DNA from: an uncultured Prevotella sp.
GTDB taxonomy: Bacteria; Bacteroidota; Bacteroidia; Bacteroidales; Bacteroidaceae
Length of the DNA stretch: 12,824 nt
NCBI GenBank assembly: GCA_900539625.1
Contig: UQCW01000062.1
Span: 1 to 12,824 of the forward strand
Direction of reading: 5' to 3'
The notes beneath the pieces are model-generated. The model ran no database searches, was not told where the DNA came from, and worked only from the letters and a program-made list of their open reading frames with translations. This document shows, piece after piece, positions 1 to 6,000 of the stretch (position 1 is the first letter of the stretch; every line of letters starts with the position of its first letter). Position numbers and translations under genes: made by a program.

Positions 1-330
1 GTTTTTTACTGGAAAGGTAATGCTTTTCTATGGAATAACACTGATTATGAAAGAGAAAAGTAATGCGTCGGCCCTGCCAGATTCACGACTTGGCGGCGAA
101 CGCCGTCCCAGGCACGACCGCATCTGGGAGCAGAGACGGTCGTCGCTCGGCCCAGATGCGGTCGTCGCTGGGAGCAGATGCGGACGCGGCACGTCCCAGA
201 TGCGCCAAAAGGCATGGGGATTGGATTGGGGGGGATGGGGAGGCGGGAGGGAGATGCGGTCCCTGAAAGATAGGGGGGGCAAAATAGGAATATTAAAGGT
301 TAGCGGAGATTGTGCAGAAAAGCCCTGTCT
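1..330. other. Gene-free intergenic stretch (left edge)
   Basis: No reading frame here looks like a protein. The frames that stay open do so because the DNA is GC-rich and repetitive, and frames on both strands overlap one another. The stretch holds a 22-bp-period tandem array (described separately) followed by a G-rich run at about 227-282. I see no promoter I would trust. Confidence 0.6.
109..204. repeat. Tandem array, 22-bp period
   Basis: Units beginning CAGA start at 131, 153, 175 and 197, exactly 22 bases apart. A more diverged unit starts at 109 (about 14 of 22 positions match) and a weaker one may start at 87. The shared core is CAGATGCGG followed by TCGTCGCT or a variant. Within the array ACCGCATCTGGG (117-128) and CCCAGATGCGGT (151-162) form a perfect 12-bp inverted repeat, so one unit reads partly in the opposite sense. 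This is a minisatellite-like intergenic repeat of unknown function. Confidence 0.75.
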
Positions 331-545
331 GCGGCCCTGCGCGGGCTGAAAGCCCAGCAAGTCTGTAGCCCAGGGCAACGCCCTGGGTACCATGTCCCCG
401 TTCTCTACGCCCTGTAAGGGCAAAAGTAAAAGTCAACCATTCGCCCATACTTTTGCCCTTACAGGGCGTGGGCGTTTATACGCTGATACCCAGGGCGTTG
501 CCCTGGGCTCCGGACTTGTTGGGCTTTCAGCCCGTGCAAGGCCGC
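331..545. repeat. 98-bp inverted repeat pair of three-hairpin elements
   Basis: The arm at 331-428 and the arm at 448-545 are reverse complements over 98 bases without gaps, with 79 of 98 positions identical by hand count and a 19-base spacer. Most mismatches fall in one 18-base block. Each arm contains three small palindromes: GGGCTGAAAGCCC (343-355), CCCAGGGCAACGCCCTGGG (368-386) and GCCCTGTAAGGGC (410-422), each mirrored in the other arm. The arrangement resembles paired REP/BIME-type or miniature mobile elements. No transposase is present here, so that origin is inferred. Confidence 0.8.
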
Positions 546-574
546 TCGTATGTCCCGAACCTGCTGGCGACAGC

Positions 575-726
575 GCCCCTGAAAGGGGCTCATATCTCGA
601 ATCTTATTGCGGGGCAAGCCCCGCCAACGATATGCGCCCCTTACAGGGGCAGCAGCGAGAATCGGAGAGCTGCGACGGGAGATAGGGGCGAGCCCCTATC
701 CTGGAATATGAGCCCCTTTCAGGGGC
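575..726. repeat. Palindromic element cluster bounded by a 21-bp inverted repeat
   Basis: Positions 575-595 and 706-726 are perfect reverse complements (21 of 21). Each end is itself a hairpin, GCCCCTGAAAGGGGC and GCCCCTTTCAGGGGC. Between them lie further hairpins: GCGGGGCAAGCCCCGC at about 609-624, GCCCCTTACAGGGGC at about 636-650, and GATAGGGGC/GCCCCTATC at about 681-700. The loops (GAAA, CAA, TAC/GTA) are those of the 98-bp elements just upstream, while the stem sequences differ. This reads as a second, diverged or incomplete set of the same repeat family. Confidence 0.75.
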
Positions 727-752
727 AATCCCCCACACCCGAGCGGCCCGGC

Positions 753-850
753 AATTCGTTAATTCGTTTAATTCGTTGTTACGCCGTCTGAGGCCAACCA
801 ACGAACTGCGGCGCAGCCCGCAACCCCGTTGCAAAAATTCGTTTAATTCG
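753..850. repeat. AATTCGTT short repeats
   Basis: AATTCGTT occurs at 753, 761, 770 and 836. The 14-mer ATTCGTTTAATTCG is present exactly twice, at 762-775 and 837-850. The segment lies between the palindromic elements and the terminator of the minus-strand genes. I see no coding or promoter role for it. Confidence 0.5.
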
Positions 851-901
851 AACCTTCGCCGCGAGCGCTTTGTTCGTTTCGCATGTAGGTTACGCCCCCC
901 C

Positions 902-945
902 AAAAAAGCGCAGGAGACAAAGGTTTCGCCCTCTGTCTCCTGCGC
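902..945 (-). terminator. Rho-independent terminator of the minus-strand operon
   Basis: GCGCAGGAGACA (908-919) and TGTCTCCTGCGC (934-945) pair perfectly over 12 bp. Read on the minus strand, the hairpin is followed directly by six T residues (A run at 902-907 on the plus strand). It lies about 30 bases past the stop codon of the beta-helix gene. Confidence 0.85.
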
Positions 946-973
946 AATTTATTTTCTATGATTGTCTATGGCC

Positions 974-2200
974 TTACGTATTGGACGCATTCACCTTGCA
1001 GTTGATGCTGCCACTCTTATAGGTGTAAATGCCGTCAACGCTGATGGCCTTGCTCTTCTTGCCCGTTGCGGAGATATTGATGTTTCCGCCGTTGAACGTG
1101 AAGTTGCCCTTCACCTTGATGCCGCGGCATTTCGATTCCAGTGTAGCATCGCCCGGCATATAGGTCGTTCCCGTCACGGCCATCTTGATGCTGGGCGCCG
1201 CAGCGGTGCCCGTCTGCACGAGCAGGTCGGTGCCCGCACTGATACCCTTCGTTCCAAGTCCCGACACGGTGAGGTCAATCGAACCGCCGCTGATGGTCAT
1301 CATGCTGTCGCATTTGATACCCTTCACGTCGTCGGCCGCCACGTTGAGCGTGATGCTGCCGCCTTCGATAAATGCCTGTCCGTTATGTTCATCGGTGGCA
1401 TTCTTGGTGGCTTCCACGTCAATGCCGTCGCCCATGACGTTGGCGGCGGTGAACTTGCCGCCCTTCATCTTGAAATATTGGCCGATGTGCATCGCGTCGG
1501 ACTTCGCGCCGGCCACATGAAGTGCGCCGAAGTCGGCTTTGAAGAGCGTGTATTCGTTGGAGGCGAAGGCGTGCTTGGCGTTACCCGTCAGTGTCAGTGT
1601 GCCGCCGCCCGAAAATTCGGGATGTCCCTTCACGAAGAAGCAGGCTTTCTGAGTTCCCGCCACACCATCAACGAGCGTTGACGACGTGCCGTTGGGAAGA
1701 ATGACGTTGATGCGCTTGCCATTTTGAATATCTATGGCTGCCCCGCGCTGGTTGGTCAGCACCAGATTGTTGAGGGTGAGCGTTGATTTGTAGCTGCCCG
1801 TGAGCGTGAACGAACCATCGGAGGAAGTGCCACTCAGCGTGTAGTTCACTTCCTTGCCTAACGACGGAGCAGCCACGATGCTGACGTCGGCCTTGTCCAC
1901 CGCAATGGTGAGCAGGGGATAGACGTCGGCAGAAACGAGCAGGTGCGCTCCAGAGGTGCCGTAGGTGATGCCTACGCTTTGCGGGGCAACGACGGAATTG
2001 TCGACCGTGATGCTGTCAACGGTGCTCAGGTCATAGGTGTGCCCCAGCACGCTCAGCGCATTGCCAGCGATGAAATCCATCGTGCCAGCCTCAGCGGCAG
2101 GAACGGCGATGGTGGTGTTTCCCGTATGGATTTTTAGTGTCTGGGCAGAAGCCGCGCAGGTGGCGGCTAAAATGATGCCTGTAAGTAAAATCTTTCTCAT
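974..2200 (-). CDS. Secreted beta-helix carbohydrate-binding domain protein (Cthe_2159/DUF4353-like)
   Basis: Predicted exported protein of 408 residues. Residues 1-20 form a signal peptide (MRKILLTGII then a hydrophobic stretch ending ASAQ). Residues about 21-70 form a short N-terminal beta module. From about 115 onward come repeated rungs rich in GG, TI and DG(I) steps, such as GDGIDVEAT, DDVKGIKCDS, ISGGSIDLTV and FNGGNINISAT. These resemble the Cthe_2159 (DUF4353) parallel beta-helix family, whose founding member from Clostridium thermocellum binds cellulosic and pectic polysaccharides. The ATG at 2200 is preferred over an in-frame GTG three codons upstream because it gives a clean signal peptide and overlaps the stop of the upstream gene as ATGA. 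No T9SS sorting tail is visible at its own C-terminus. It is the last gene of the group. Ligand and cellular role are not known from sequence; the family call is fairly sure. Confidence 0.82.
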   Translation of the reverse strand: MRKILLTGIILAATCAASAQTLKIHTGNTTIAVPAAEAGTMDFIAGNALSVLGHTYDLSTVDSITVDNSVVAPQSVGITYGTSGAHLLVSADVYPLLTIAVDKADVSIVAAPSLGKEVNYTLSGTSSDGSFTLTGSYKSTLTLNNLVLTNQRGAAIDIQNGKRINVILPNGTSSTLVDGVAGTQKACFFVKGHPEFSGGGTLTLTGNAKHAFASNEYTLFKADFGALHVAGAKSDAMHIGQYFKMKGGKFTAANVMGDGIDVEATKNATDEHNGQAFIEGGSITLNVAADDVKGIKCDSMMTISGGSIDLTVSGLGTKGISAGTDLLVQTGTAAAPSIKMAVTGTTYMPGDATLESKCRGIKVKGNFTFNGGNINISATGKKSKAISVDGIYTYKSGSINCKVNASNT

Positions 2201-2625
2201 TTCGACCACGCTTTAAATGTTTGACTTCCCACGCGCACCAGATAGATGCCACGCGGCAGATTGGTCAGTCCGTAGGTGCGGCCGTCGAGCCCCGTGACGC
2301 TGACGGCGGCGTTGCGGCTGTTTTTCACCACGACATTTCCGTTTTCAATTGTCACAGCAACGGCGCTTTCCCCGCTGAGCGAGGAGATGGAAGTGGCGGT
2401 GGCGGCAAACTGCATGCTGGCAAGGTCGGCCAATGCCAACGAGGTGGTCTTGCCCTGGCTGGTGAAGTGTGCCTGTCCGCCGGAGAAAGTGATTTTCAAT
2501 CCGTTGGCGGCAAAACTCTGCTCGCTGCCCGTTGCGGTGCGCAGCGTCAGAAAGTCGTATTGCTGGGCCTGGGCCGTGAGGAACAGACCGGAAGCAAACA
2601 ACATGCCCATTAATAACCGTTTCAT
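2197..2625 (-). CDS. Small secreted protein with T9SS-like C-terminal sorting domain
   Basis: 142 residues from the ATG at 2625. Residues 1-20 are a signal peptide ending TAQA-QQ. Residues about 22-75 form a beta-rich module (YDFLTLRT, LKITFSGG, TSLALADLASMQF) that recalls the N-terminal module of the neighbouring beta-helix protein. Residues about 80-142 resemble a T9SS type A sorting domain: alternating beta strands, then TGLDGR, NLPRGIYLVRVGSQTFK and a short basic tail. In known systems such tails direct transport across the outer membrane and are then removed. A frame open from 2655 exists, but it would put ten extra residues before the signal peptide. The stop overlaps the next start as ATGA, which suggests translational coupling. 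There is no catalytic domain, so it may be a surface adaptor or ligand-binding protein. Confidence 0.75.
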   Translation of the reverse strand: MKRLLMGMLFASGLFLTAQAQQYDFLTLRTATGSEQSFAANGLKITFSGGQAHFTSQGKTTSLALADLASMQFAATATSISSLSGESAVAVTIENGNVVVKNSRNAAVSVTGLDGRTYGLTNLPRGIYLVRVGSQTFKAWSK

Positions 2626-2777
2626 ATCAGTTGGGATTTGGTAATGAACTATCAACTGGGGTAGGTTTCCCTTGCCCCTTTTTATTCGGGTATGCGCGAA
2701 GCATCATATTTTTGAGAAGGGAAGAAGGAGAAGAGTATTATATATAATGTACCCTCCTCCCCTCTTGTTCATCTTGT
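2626..2777 (-). other. Intra-operon gap with a 12-bp palindrome
   Basis: This 152-base gap is the longest inside the minus-strand gene group. It holds a perfect palindrome ATTATATATAAT (2737-2748), flanked by purine-rich GAAGGGAAGAAGGAG on one side and pyrimidine-rich CCCTCCTCCCCTCTT on the other, which can pair only imperfectly. I find no good TAnnTTTG element for the minus strand. It could be an attenuating hairpin or a processing site, or have no function. Confidence 0.3.
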
Positions 2778-3611
2778 TCAAAACGTGAACTTATAGCCCA
2801 CGCTGATGACGTGGATATCGTCGTTGCCGTCATCGTCTGCCCCATTCTGGTAGATGTAAGCGGCAGAGATTTTGTGCTTTTTCGAGAGTTTCCAGTCGCC
2901 GCCGACCGTGAGGCGCGTTTTGTCGAGCACGAGGTCGTTGCTCAGGTTGTTGCTCCATTCAAAAGAGACGTAAGGCGTGAGCGGGCAATGGCTGATGTTA
3001 TAGTCGGCCTCGATGCGCGAGCGGAGATAGTGGGCGATTTTGGCCTTCTTGTCGTTCTCCACCACTTCGCAGGTCATAAACGGTTCGCCGTTCCAGAAAT
3101 ACACTTCGCCGGTATATCCCTCTTGCTTGGGGTCGCGAAAGCGGGTGCGCAGGCAGGAGGTGGCCAAACTGCGTGTCATTTGATAGCGCTCACGGAGGCT
3201 CAGCGTGAGGCGACCGATGGCGAGTTTTCCCGTCAGGTCGGCATAGAAGCGGTGTTTCGAACGCCAGAAGCCGTGGTCAACGTTGTAGCCGTTGAATCTG
3301 CCACTGTTGTTGCCATAGTTTTTCTTGCTCTCCTGCGGATTGCGATCGTAGATGTAGGCATAGCCGGCAGAGGCTTTGAGGAACTTGGTGGGCTTATAGG
3401 CAAAGCCCAGCGAACCGGCCCAGCGCGAGATGCTTTTCAGTTGCTGCTCGGCGCGGAAATCGATGCCTGCGTCAATACTAAACTGCTGCGTGAGTTTTTT
3501 TTCGGCGGATATTTCGGTCCAGAGACCGAAGTCATCGCCAGCCACGCCCGAGAGCGGGAAGGCAGCCAGGGCTGCAAGGGCCATGAGGCGGGTTGTCTTG
3601 AAGATGCTCAT
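2778..3611 (-). CDS. DUF2490 outer-membrane beta-barrel protein
   Basis: 277 residues. Residues 1-24 are a signal peptide (SIFKTTRLMALAALAAF, then SGVAG). The mature part starts DDFGLWTEIS, a typical DUF2490 opening, and consists of alternating amphipathic strands (QFSIDAGIDFRAE, LKASAGYAYIYD, LTLSLRERYQMTR, LTPYVSFEWSNN, RLTVGGDWKLS, KISAAYIYQNG). It ends VISVGYKFTF; a terminal aromatic preceded by alternating hydrophobic residues is the usual signal for BAM-mediated barrel assembly. The start lies 15 bases after the stop of the DUF4956 gene, so co-transcription is likely. The function of the family is unknown. In this operon the protein would provide the outer-membrane component. Confidence 0.85.
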   Translation of the reverse strand: MSIFKTTRLMALAALAAFPLSGVAGDDFGLWTEISAEKKLTQQFSIDAGIDFRAEQQLKSISRWAGSLGFAYKPTKFLKASAGYAYIYDRNPQESKKNYGNNSGRFNGYNVDHGFWRSKHRFYADLTGKLAIGRLTLSLRERYQMTRSLATSCLRTRFRDPKQEGYTGEVYFWNGEPFMTCEVVENDKKAKIAHYLRSRIEADYNISHCPLTPYVSFEWSNNLSNDLVLDKTRLTVGGDWKLSKKHKISAAYIYQNGADDDGNDDIHVISVGYKFTF

Positions 3612-3626
3612 AGGATGGTAGGAGGG

Positions 3627-4292
3627 TTAATAATTATCTGCTGGTATCTTGAAAATGCGGTCGACCGATTTGATGGATTTGCTGGGGTCGTCGTAATAAA
3701 CGCGCAGCATGGTCATATCGGTCAAGAAGTCGACAGCGCCCACTTCCACGCGCACGATTTTCAGTCCGAGGCGCTTTTCAAGGTCGGCCTTGAGTTCTTC
3801 ATAACGCTCGGGAACGATGAGGTCTATATTGTCGTAGCGCACGAATTTGCATCCAACGCGACTCACGAGCAGATAGTTCTCTGCGCCCCAAACGGTTGCC
3901 AGCAACAGGAGGTTGGCCGCAAGGCGTTCCACCAAGCTGAGGTCGGCCTTCGTGCCGTTGAGCACAGAAAGGGCAACGAGGAAGAAGAGGTAGGTCATCT
4001 CACGGATGGGCACGCTCTCTGTTCGATAACGAATGATGCCGAAAACGGCAAACAAGCCCAAAGCCGCACCAATTTGCAGGTTGGAACCGTCCATCAGGTA
4101 AATCAACATGAAGATGCTGATGGAGAGCAGAATAAAGGTGAAATAATAATCGCGGCGGCGTCCCTTGGGATAATAGAAGAAATGGACAATGGCCCACACG
4201 ATGGCGAGGTTGAACAAAAAGCGGATACACATTTCGAGCAATCCGTCGAGGTTGCAGAATTTCTCACGTAGTAAACTTTCGAGGTAGTGCAT
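3627..4292 (-). CDS. DUF4956 integral membrane protein
   Basis: 221 residues. Hydrophobic segments lie at about 21-41, 50-67, 74-88, 99-112 and 121-142, followed by a soluble C-terminal domain (about 145-221) with strand-helix-strand character (VRYDNIDLIVPERYEELKAD, LKIVRVEVGAVDF, MTMLRVYYDD). The segment FGIIRYRTESVPIREMTY at 84-101 is the most characteristic stretch of DUF4956. From recollection, genes of this family often sit beside VTC-domain genes, as here, where the upstream gene ends 48 bases away. A plausible role is to couple cytoplasmic polymer synthesis to the inner membrane, but this is inference; no biochemical function is established that I know of. Confidence 0.88.
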   Translation of the reverse strand: MHYLESLLREKFCNLDGLLEMCIRFLFNLAIVWAIVHFFYYPKGRRRDYYFTFILLSISIFMLIYLMDGSNLQIGAALGLFAVFGIIRYRTESVPIREMTYLFFLVALSVLNGTKADLSLVERLAANLLLLATVWGAENYLLVSRVGCKFVRYDNIDLIVPERYEELKADLEKRLGLKIVRVEVGAVDFLTDMTMLRVYYDDPSKSIKSVDRIFKIPADNY

Positions 4293-4340
4293 TAGGGTGT
4301 AGAGATTGATGGTTGAGGTATTGTAGATTGTCTGTATTTA

Positions 4341-5138
4341 TCAACACTGCTTACGGGCAGGGCGGTTCATGATTTTCCCGATTTTTCGCAAGCGTGGCTT
4401 AAAGCGGTTGCGTTGCAGCGTGTCGTTGGTCACCGCCGTTCCGATGCAATATTTGCTAAAGCCAGAGGGCTTGATGCGCAGCGTCCGTAGCATCGGCAGG
4501 ATGGGCGAAGGCACACGTCCGTCGCGCTTAAGCTCGATGATGACGGCGTTGTCCATTTCCGATTCCTGTCCCGTTTCGTAATTATAGAAAGAGAGGTCGA
4601 AATCAATCGTCAGGCGCTCTGTCTTGTCGAAATTGACCAATGTGATGCGCTTGAAGCGGTTGCCCAGCGTGGGCTTGATGTCGGCAAAGGAATAGCCCGA
4701 CACTTCCTCAAGAAACTCCTCCCCCGCCCCGTCTTTGATGACAGCATCGAGCGATGGCACTGGCACACGCTTCTTTCGCGTCTTCCCGTGGTTGTCTTTG
4801 TGTTTGATTTCAAGAAACGTCTGCTGCGTGTCGACATACGTGCGCACCCTCACCTTCGTTCGCGGCGAATGGCCACACTGATGCGAACGAAACATTTCGT
4901 GGCTGTCGGGGGCATCCCAATAGGTCGTCTTATAGGGGCTAATGCGGTGGCCGCATATTTCCTGCGCGTAATATTGTCCTTCAGCCATGCCCAAAAGATG
5001 CTCCAACGTCGCGATGTTGGTCACAAACTTGGTGTCGGTGCGGTTCATCAGCCGGATGGACGACATCTCCTCCAAGGTGATTGGAGGCAGATGGCTGAGC
5101 AATTGCAGGATTTCCTTGTCCGTATTTTCTGTATTCAT
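4341..5138 (-). CDS. VTC-domain polyphosphate polymerase-like protein
   Basis: 265 residues forming one VTC (CYTH/TTM-tunnel) domain. Charged motifs typical of the fold occur in order: NRTDTKF at 32-38, PRTKVRVRTY at 92-101, FLEIKHK at 108-114, KKR at 122-124, NRFKR at 160-164, RLTIDFDL at 175-182, IIELKRDG at 200-207 and SGFSKYCIG near the end. R97/R99, E110/K112, E202 and the FSKY lysine sit where yeast Vtc4 has phosphate-binding and metal-binding residues. In Vtc4 the domain makes polyphosphate from ATP. There are no transmembrane helices or SPX domain, so membrane attachment would need a partner, probably DUF4956 directly downstream. The Fur-type regulator ends 69 bases upstream with no recognisable promoter between. 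Another triphosphate-tunnel activity remains possible. Confidence 0.87.
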   Translation of the reverse strand: MNTENTDKEILQLLSHLPPITLEEMSSIRLMNRTDTKFVTNIATLEHLLGMAEGQYYAQEICGHRISPYKTTYWDAPDSHEMFRSHQCGHSPRTKVRVRTYVDTQQTFLEIKHKDNHGKTRKKRVPVPSLDAVIKDGAGEEFLEEVSGYSFADIKPTLGNRFKRITLVNFDKTERLTIDFDLSFYNYETGQESEMDNAVIIELKRDGRVPSPILPMLRTLRIKPSGFSKYCIGTAVTNDTLQRNRFKPRLRKIGKIMNRPARKQC

Positions 5139-5207
5139 GGAAGTTTAAGAATTAATATTGCCGTCCCCGATGGCGAATTACCCATGCCCCATACATATAT
5201 ATAGACA

Positions 5208-5696
5208 CTAACGACAATGGTGGGTCTTCCGCATACACTCCGGGCAAAGGCCTTTGAGCACATAGTTGGCCGAATGGAGGTGGAAGCCTTCGGGAAGCTC
5301 CACTTGCGGAACGGGCAGACCGCGGAGACAGAAGGTACGGTGGCATTTCTCGCAATAGAAATGCGTGTGCAGGTCGGTCAGTCCGGCATGGACATCCTCT
5401 CCACAATGGCAACGTTCAGCACAGAGGGCATATTTAACCTGCCCCGTGCCATCTTCAACGTCATGGATGAGGTGGTGTTGCAAGAAAAGGACGAGCGTTC
5501 GGAAGATGCTCGACTTGTCAACCGTTCCGATACGCCCCTCCAAATCCGTCAGCGAAAGGGCGCACTCGGCATTAGCAAGGGCGCGAATCACCAAGAGGCG
5601 AACCGCCGTCGGCTTGATGCCGCGATGAATCAACTGACGTTCATAGTCTTCCGTTGCATCCGCCTGTTTTTTTCCAGATTTTTCAATAGTGTCCAT
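5208..5696 (-). CDS. Fur-family metal/peroxide-responsive transcriptional regulator
   Basis: 162 residues. The N-terminal half is the winged helix (about 18-80: IKPTAVRLLVIRALANAE, LSLTDLEGRI, DKSSIFRTLVLFLQHHLIHDV). The C-terminal half holds two zinc-binding pairs, C115-EK-C118 and C151-PE-C154, and a His/Cys-rich segment (CHCGEDVHAG, HTHFYCEKCH). Other family members bind DNA as metal-loaded dimers and sense iron, zinc, manganese or peroxide; sequence alone does not show which applies here. It is the first of six minus-strand genes, so it may regulate the polyphosphate/surface operon. Its -7 element lies so close that the leader would be only a few bases. No alternative ATG exists in the N-terminal part. 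Confidence 0.85.
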   Translation of the reverse strand: MDTIEKSGKKQADATEDYERQLIHRGIKPTAVRLLVIRALANAECALSLTDLEGRIGTVDKSSIFRTLVLFLQHHLIHDVEDGTGQVKYALCAERCHCGEDVHAGLTDLHTHFYCEKCHRTFCLRGLPVPQVELPEGFHLHSANYVLKGLCPECMRKTHHCR

Positions 5697-5704
5697 ACAG
5701 ATGG

Positions 5705-5712
5705 CAAAGGTA
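5705..5712 (-). promoter_or_regulatory. -7 promoter element of the fur-type gene
   Basis: The minus strand reads TACCTTTG here, an exact match to the Bacteroidota TAnnTTTG consensus. The predicted transcription start is near 5698, only 2-3 bases before the ATG at 5696, which implies an almost leaderless message. A convincing -33 TTTG is not visible. Confidence 0.5.
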
Positions 5713-5725
5713 ATGTTTTTCTCTA

Positions 5726-5749
5726 AAAAACGGGGCGAAAAACGGGGCG
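5726..5749. repeat. Two tandem copies of a 12-bp unit upstream of fur
   Basis: AAAAACGGGGCG occurs twice head to tail (5726-5737 and 5738-5749). The pair covers the region just upstream of the fur -7 element, where a -33 box would lie. It could be a regulator binding site, or a simple slippage duplication. Confidence 0.5.
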
Positions 5750-5961
5750 AAAAGACACGCGAGTTTTACATTTTAATGAAAGTCCCGTAAAAATACCCTA
5801 TCACAGGAATTTTAAAAGCCCTGAAAGCAACGCGAGCCATACGTTCTTCTATAACCCCTTTCCGCGCCACCTTCCTATCATTTTGCGGCTAAATAAGCCA
5901 CAACGCTTTCAAATTGCAAGAAAAAGGCGGGCGACACCACAAGCGTTCAATAAGTTTTTTG

Positions 5962-5969
5962 TAATTTTG
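5962..5969 (+). promoter_or_regulatory. -7 promoter element of asd
   Basis: TAATTTTG matches TAnnTTTG exactly. A start near 5976 would give a leader of about 25 bases. The -33 region is not a clear TTTG. Confidence 0.6.
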
Positions 5970-6000
5970 CACCAAACAAACCACTCATTTAGAAAATAAT

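Larger units (their letters stand above)
5697..6000. other. Divergent intergenic region between fur and asd
   Basis: About 304 bases without a gene. It holds the fur promoter and 12-bp tandem repeat at the left end and the asd promoter at the right end. A small hairpin GGCT-AAATA-AGCC lies at 5887-5899. I see nothing else convincing between 5760 and 5880. Confidence 0.5.

Noticed and set aside
20..423. Overlapping frames of 67-131 codons on both strands
   Set aside because: They run through the 22-bp array, have no domain or promoter, and exist because the GC-rich repeat lacks stops in several frames.
331..726. Tandem rho-independent terminators
   Set aside because: Many hairpins are present, but none has a following T tract, and they repeat as a family; they are better explained as repeat elements.
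392..903. Frames of 97-112 codons through the palindromic elements
   Set aside because: Their translations only reflect the inverted repeats; composition is not protein-like.
2811..4271. 486-codon plus-strand frame
   Set aside because: It lies antisense to the DUF2490 and DUF4956 genes, which have clear signal peptide, barrel and membrane features. It is a shadow frame despite its length.
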